DNA of 53,124 nucleotides from Candidatus Zixiibacteriota bacterium (GTDB lineage Bacteria; Zixibacteria; MSB-5A5; GN15; JACZUZ01), in the NCBI GenBank assembly GCA_024280775.1, contig JAJRPM010000014.1:142477-195600 (forward strand). Reading direction: 5' to 3'. The position numbers and the translations under genes were made by a program. How positions within the stretch are numbered: position 1 is the first letter of the stretch; each line of letters opens with the position of its first letter. The notes beneath the pieces were generated by a model that was not told where the DNA came from, did no database searches, and saw only the letters and a program-made list of their open reading frames with translations. Shown piece by piece: positions 52,547 to 53,124 of this stretch.

Positions 52547-53092
52547 ATGACAACGTACAAATCAAGACGCTCAGTTAGATTGAAGGAATATGATTACTCG
52601 CAACCCGGTGGTTATTTCATCACCATATGTACCCATAGAAAAGTAGACATACTTGGAACGCTAAATGGCGAGATAAGTTGTTGTAATGAACTGGGAGAGG
52701 TAGTGAGCAATAGTTGGCGCATGTTACCCGATAAATACCCAACCGTCACTATCGACGAATACATCGTAATGCCAAACCACTTACACGGTATTCTCATTCT
52801 TAATGACTCGGATGTACATCACGATTCAAACGTAGGGGCAGGGTCACCCTGCCCGTCTTCCATTCAAGCAACAGCTTTGATGGAAAGAGGGCGCCGAAAC
52901 GACGCCCCTACGCTGGGAACCGTTATTGGATATTTCAAATACCAATGCGCAAAACAAATAAACCTCCTCCGCAAAACACCCGGCGCTCCGGTATGGCAAC
53001 GCAACTACTATGAACATGTCATCAGAAACGAAGAAGACCTGGCAGACATTCGCAATTACATAAAATACAACCCGCAAAAGATAATATATTGA
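52547..53092 (+). CDS. REP-associated tyrosine transposase (RAYT, Y1/HUH)
   Basis: 181 residues of the TnpA-REP family of single-strand Y1 transposases. Features: the N-terminal RSVRLKEYDYSQPGGYFITICTH, the HUH-type metal motif MPNHLHG (His78, His80), the VW...NYYEHVIRNEEDLADIRNYI region with the catalytic Tyr (Tyr154 or Tyr155), and the final IKYNPQKI. RAYTs cut single-stranded REP DNA at the GTAG foot of the hairpin. The protein contains an unusual stretch at residues 96-122 (VGAGSPCPSS...RNDAPT) that is the in-frame translation of an REP doublet. The gene is flanked by REP doublet A and a truncated copy at the window end, so the whole is a REPtron-like unit. Confidence 0.92.
   Translation: MTTYKSRRSVRLKEYDYSQPGGYFITICTHRKVDILGTLNGEISCCNELGEVVSNSWRMLPDKYPTVTIDEYIVMPNHLHGILILNDSDVHHDSNVGAGSPCPSSIQATALMERGRRNDAPTLGTVIGYFKYQCAKQINLLRKTPGAPVWQRNYYEHVIRNEEDLADIRNYIKYNPQKIIY
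52832..52912. repeat. REP doublet B inside the RAYT coding sequence
   Basis: 81 bases (27 codons exactly), aligned with doublet A with few differences. It begins at the first base of codon 96. It keeps the outer GTAGGGGC/GCCCCTAC ends and both hairpins, and does not disturb the reading frame. Confidence 0.9.
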
Positions 53093-53095
53093 CTC

Positions 53096-53124
53096 GTAGG
53101 GGCAGGGTCTCCCTGCCCGTCTTC
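53096..53124. repeat. REP doublet C, truncated by the window end
   Basis: 29 bases identical to the first 29 of doublet A, in the same orientation, four bases after the RAYT stop codon. Confidence 0.9.

Overview
The window looks like chromosomal DNA of a Gram-negative bacterium from an uncultured FCB-like lineage. A Zixibacteria-type genome is my best guess. The clues are large secreted proteins that combine Ig-like repeats, cohesin- and dockerin-like modules and a C-terminal FlgD-like/T9SS-type tail, a PEP-CTERM protein, an outer-membrane beta-barrel candidate, and a RAYT transposase with REP elements. Taxonomy is inference; there is no rRNA in the window.

Layout. 1-12.8 kb, all minus strand: the N-terminal half of Lon (cut by the window edge), two paralogous secreted proteins, a UvrD/PcrA helicase, a class I fructose-bisphosphate aldolase with a small lipoprotein, a very acidic PEP-CTERM protein, then clpX, clpP and tig (trigger factor) in proteostasis order, tRNA-Leu(UAG), and a cohesin/TSP3/dockerin protein. 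13.1-14.5 kb, plus: phosphomannomutase/phosphoglucomutase. 14.7-28.4 kb, minus: a 2511-residue surface protein made mostly of about 21 Ig-like repeats, an outer-membrane barrel candidate, a periplasmic helical protein, and a two-component system (NtrC-type sigma-54 regulator plus a histidine kinase interrupted by one in-frame TAA). 28.7-34.7 kb: thioesterase, P1B-type ATPase, a decayed zinc-ribbon membrane protein, an ECF sigma factor with a small membrane partner, and an MFS exporter. 34.8-46.5 kb, minus: a Cys/Met-metabolism PLP enzyme, a methyltransferase, rpe, a lipoprotein, a PASTA protein, rsmB, an odd radical-SAM-like/DUF2344 protein, a small zinc-finger protein, and a three-gene DUF4388 operon. 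46.8-52.4 kb, plus: a CapK/PaaK-like ligase, a DUF362 protein, a MurJ-type flippase and a CDP-alcohol phosphatidyltransferase, which together look like an envelope-lipid or glycan locus. 52.5 kb to the end: a RAYT transposase with its REP elements.

Best leads: (1) ClpP has Asn where the catalytic Asp is expected. (2) A long radical-SAM-like protein fused to DUF2344 lacks the CxxxCxxC cluster motif. (3) The histidine kinase is split into its HisKA and ATPase halves by a single stop codon. (4) The RAYT gene carries a copy of its own 81-bp REP doublet exactly in frame. Several further REP-like hairpin elements in the window carry GTAG at the foot of the stem. (5) The giant surface protein shows a four-domain super-period (about 1 kb in DNA) in both halves of its repeat array. 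(6) Three zinc-ribbon pieces lie in three different frames next to the P-type ATPase.
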